Shown here piece after piece: positions 5,657 to 7,025 of a DNA stretch of 7,025 nucleotides. This DNA comes from CAYPHJ01 sp964410485. Lineage in GTDB: Bacteria > Desulfobacterota > Binatia > UBA9968. The notes below the pieces were generated by a model. It made no database searches, was not told the origin of the DNA, and saw only the letters and a program-made list of their open reading frames with translations. Each line of letters begins with the position of its first letter. Position 1 is the first letter of the stretch. The stretch lies in NCBI GenBank assembly GCA_964410485.1, contig CAYPHJ010000165.1, positions 1 to 7,025 on the forward strand, given 5' to 3'. The position numbers and the translations under genes were made by a program.

Positions 5657-6814
5657 TCACCCCTGCACGACGCTGCCGGCAGTGGTTAAAACACAGGCTG
5701 CTTTCGCGGGATCGCGGATTATTCCCTTAGGGTCTCTGCCTTCGTTCATTGCCTGAATAGCCTCCCTCAAGATCCTCCGAAACATCACCACCCCTCTGTC
5801 AGACGACACCAGGTGCTCCAGTCCGTGCAAAGCAATCGGTCCCTGCCCCTCGACCGCCTCTTTATCATCGGGGTGGCGCTGCGTGTATTCGTAGCTTGTG
5901 TCTTTGCGACTGCCAGGCGCAAGCTGTTCACGACCCGTGAGCACGCCGTCCTGACGATTGGGAATCCAGCGAATGCTTGCACCAAGCTGGTGCGTATCAT
6001 CGACAGGCAAACACCAGGTTACGGCGCTCACCCGCTCGGTTTTGGGTTCGTCGGTATAGACTAGATGAACGTTCAACGGCATGATCATCTCCCAGATGAG
6101 ATCCCACCGTTTGCCGCTATCCAGTTTTCGCTTGAGAACAAACCTCATTCCCATATCCGTCTCTTCGTAGCGAAGGTCATCGGGATTTATGCCGTAGGCA
6201 CTGGACGGAAATTGGGACCCGCTGTGCAACGTGTGCAGCCAAAAGGTATGAAGCGCGTCCATTAGATTTTCCTCTGCCTGAAGCCAATTACAATTCATCG
6301 GGCCGCCAACACGAGGACCCATACGCGCTTTCAACGCTCCTTCCTCATGCTTCCAAATATCATAAACCGGGAACTCGGGGATCTTATCCGGCGGTCCCAT
6401 GTAAGCGAAAACCAGGCCGCCAAACTCTCGCACCGGGTAACAGGGATGTCGAATCTGTTTTAGGAATGGATTAGTCGCCGGTTCCAGAGGCATTTCCAGG
6501 ACACTGCCATCAACGTCATACAACCAACCATGATAGCAGCAGCGTAATCCCCGTTCCTCGACGCGGCCATATTCAAGAGAGGTCCCGCGATGGCTGCAAC
6601 GGAAGAAAAACACACCCACCCTCCCCTGGCCGTCGCGAAATGCGACCAGATCCTCGCCGAGGATACGCAACCGCTTCGGCAGCTCTTTGAGGTCGGCTGA
6701 CAGACAAGCAGGCTGCCAGTAACGCCGCATCAGCTCGCCGCACGGGTTCCCTGGTCCCACGTGAGTGAGTTCCCCATCAGGTTCTGGGATTCTGAGCCCG
6801 TAGGCACTTTTCAT
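5657..6814 (-). CDS. Rieske non-heme iron oxygenase alpha subunit, phthalate 4,5-dioxygenase-like
   Basis: This is the terminal oxygenase of an aromatic-ring-hydroxylating or O/N-demethylating system. The Rieske 2Fe-2S ligands are C73-x-H75 and C92-x2-H95 (CSHRG and CCYHGW), with 16 residues between H75 and C92. The mononuclear iron site is D186-x2-H189-x4-H194 in NLMDALHTFWLH, with D317 the probable third ligand. EGQGPIA...LEHLVSSDRG (322-341) matches the phthalate-dioxygenase C-terminal landmark, although the usual Asp-Arg before LEHL is replaced by Leu-His. At 385 residues it is somewhat shorter than phthalate 4,5-dioxygenase. The start ATG has GGGAG (6825-6829) 10 bases upstream, and the N-terminal NPCGELMRRYWQPA is typical. 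No reductase or ferredoxin gene is in the window, so electrons must come from an enzyme encoded elsewhere. The substrate is unknown. It is followed by the MBL hydrolase on the same strand. Confidence 0.95.
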   Translation of the reverse strand: MKSAYGLRIPEPDGELTHVGPGNPCGELMRRYWQPACLSADLKELPKRLRILGEDLVAFRDGQGRVGVFFFRCSHRGTSLEYGRVEERGLRCCYHGWLYDVDGSVLEMPLEPATNPFLKQIRHPCYPVREFGGLVFAYMGPPDKIPEFPVYDIWKHEEGALKARMGPRVGGPMNCNWLQAEENLMDALHTFWLHTLHSGSQFPSSAYGINPDDLRYEETDMGMRFVLKRKLDSGKRWDLIWEMIMPLNVHLVYTDEPKTERVSAVTWCLPVDDTHQLGASIRWIPNRQDGVLTGREQLAPGSRKDTSYEYTQRHPDDKEAVEGQGPIALHGLEHLVSSDRGVVMFRRILREAIQAMNEGRDPKGIIRDPAKAACVLTTAGSVVQG

Positions 6815-6929
6815 TGACGGCCCGCTCCCTTCTTTTAATCTCCTCTATCGCCGCACCACGAAGTGTTTCATGATCTTACGCTCACCCACAAAGAATGAAA
6901 ATGGGGCCTTTCCCTCGTACAGCAGGCCT
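6815..6929. promoter_or_regulatory. Leader region of the Rieske-MBL operon
   Basis: This is the region immediately upstream of the Rieske gene on the minus strand. It contains a purine-rich stretch with GGGAG (6825-6829) as the ribosome-binding site. A second AGAGGAG further upstream (about 6840-6846) would serve no visible gene. Copy B of the shared leader sequence (6867-6887) is also here. I see no convincing -35/-10 pair. An open frame of unknown identity ends inside this region at 6845, so the operon could instead be cotranscribed from further upstream. Confidence 0.4.
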
Positions 6930-7025
6930 GTCATCCTGAATCCTTCGGCAAAGCTCAGGATAAACTCCGTGAAGGATCTGCTTTTGTTTTTGTCCCGTTC
7001 GAAGCCGAGAACAAGCAGATTCTTC
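6845..7025 (-). CDS. Unidentified open frame, 3' end only (runs off right edge; possible gene remnant)
   Basis: A minus-strand frame is open from the window edge to a TAG at 6845-6847, 60 codons without a stop. Its upstream half is the dispersed repeat read as protein (SFTEFILSFAEGFRMTG). The downstream half, after an ATG at 6932-6934 formed by the repeat itself, ends FFVGERKIMKHFVVRR and has a codon pattern with many G/C third positions, like a genuine C-terminus. It could be the tail of a decayed gene into which the repeat inserted, a 29-residue peptide started by the repeat's AAGGATTCAGG-ATG, or chance. I do not recognise the family. It ends about 30 bases before the Rieske start. Confidence 0.25.
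   Translation of the reverse strand, partial: KNLLVLGFERDKNKSRSFTEFILSFAEGFRMTGLLYEGKAPFSFFVGERKIMKHFVVRR
6867..6887 (-). promoter_or_regulatory. Conserved leader sequence, copy B (possible shared regulatory element)
   Basis: On the minus strand this reads GGGTGA followed by GCGTAAGATCATGAA without the repeated G, matching 2230-2250 at 19 of 21 positions. It lies 53 bases upstream of the Rieske ATG in the same orientation relative to its downstream operon as copy A is to the cyclodeaminase pair. It also falls inside the unidentified open frame ending at 6845, encoding the GERKIMK stretch there, so the conservation could be coding in origin rather than regulatory. Confidence 0.35.
6930..7025. 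repeat. Dispersed intergenic inverted repeat, copy 2 (cut by window edge)
   Basis: It begins GTCATCCTGAA (6930-6940) like copy 1, then contains a small internal stem ATCCTGA/TCAGGAT (6933-6939 and 6955-6961) around CCTTCGGCAAAGC. GTGAAGGATCTGC follows (6969-6981). GAAGGATCTGC (6971-6981) pairs with GCAGATTCTTC (7015-7025) with a single mismatch across a 33-base loop. The outer right arm expected to end in CAGGATGAC lies beyond the window. Copy 2 has about 25 bases more than copy 1 between the two shared words, namely the internal hairpin, so the two are subtypes of one family. Confidence 0.8.

Overview
The window looks like a catabolic neighbourhood from an uncultured, moderately GC-rich environmental bacterium. 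Its intergenic spaces carry dispersed palindromic repeats. This gene mix (CO-dehydrogenase-type molybdoenzyme, F420-type luciferase-like oxidoreductase, ornithine-cyclodeaminase-like proteins, phthalate-dioxygenase-type Rieske oxygenase, beta-lactamase-fold hydrolase) and repeat style remind me of metagenomic genomes from groups such as Binatia, Tectomicrobia or Rokubacteria. I cannot assign a phylum from the sequence alone.

Layout. Bases 1-931 (minus) hold a complete FAD-binding medium subunit of a xanthine dehydrogenase/CO dehydrogenase-type molybdoenzyme. It is followed at the left edge by an unmistakable large-subunit sequence that enters in the middle of its N-terminal domain, so that subunit appears to lack its normal start. 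Bases 932-1189 form a divergent intergenic region with a long imperfect inverted repeat (1001-1091). Bases 1190-2227 (plus) encode an LLM-class flavin/F420-dependent oxidoreductase. Bases 2228-2419 carry a nested palindrome and a candidate operator. Bases 2420-3511 and 3621-4646 (plus) are two tandem, diverged members of the ornithine cyclodeaminase/mu-crystallin family. They converge, with only 9 bases between stops, on a minus-strand pair: a COG1237-like MBL-fold hydrolase (4656-5603) lying 53 bases downstream of a Rieske oxygenase alpha subunit (5657-6814). The right end (6815-7025) holds a second copy of the repeat and the tail of an open frame of unknown identity.

How the genes may work together. 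The oxidoreductase, Rieske oxygenase, molybdoenzyme and hydrolase are all of types used to oxidise and open unusual organic substrates. The two cyclodeaminase-like proteins are NAD(P)-dependent enzymes that could act on an imine or amino-acid-like intermediate. A shared breakdown pathway for an N-containing aromatic or heterocyclic compound is therefore a reasonable but unproven inference. A 21-base near-identical sequence lies upstream of both the tandem cyclodeaminase genes and the Rieske-MBL operon, in the same orientation relative to each. It hints at common control or shared ancestry of the two leader regions.

I found no tRNA, rRNA, CRISPR array, transposase or origin.
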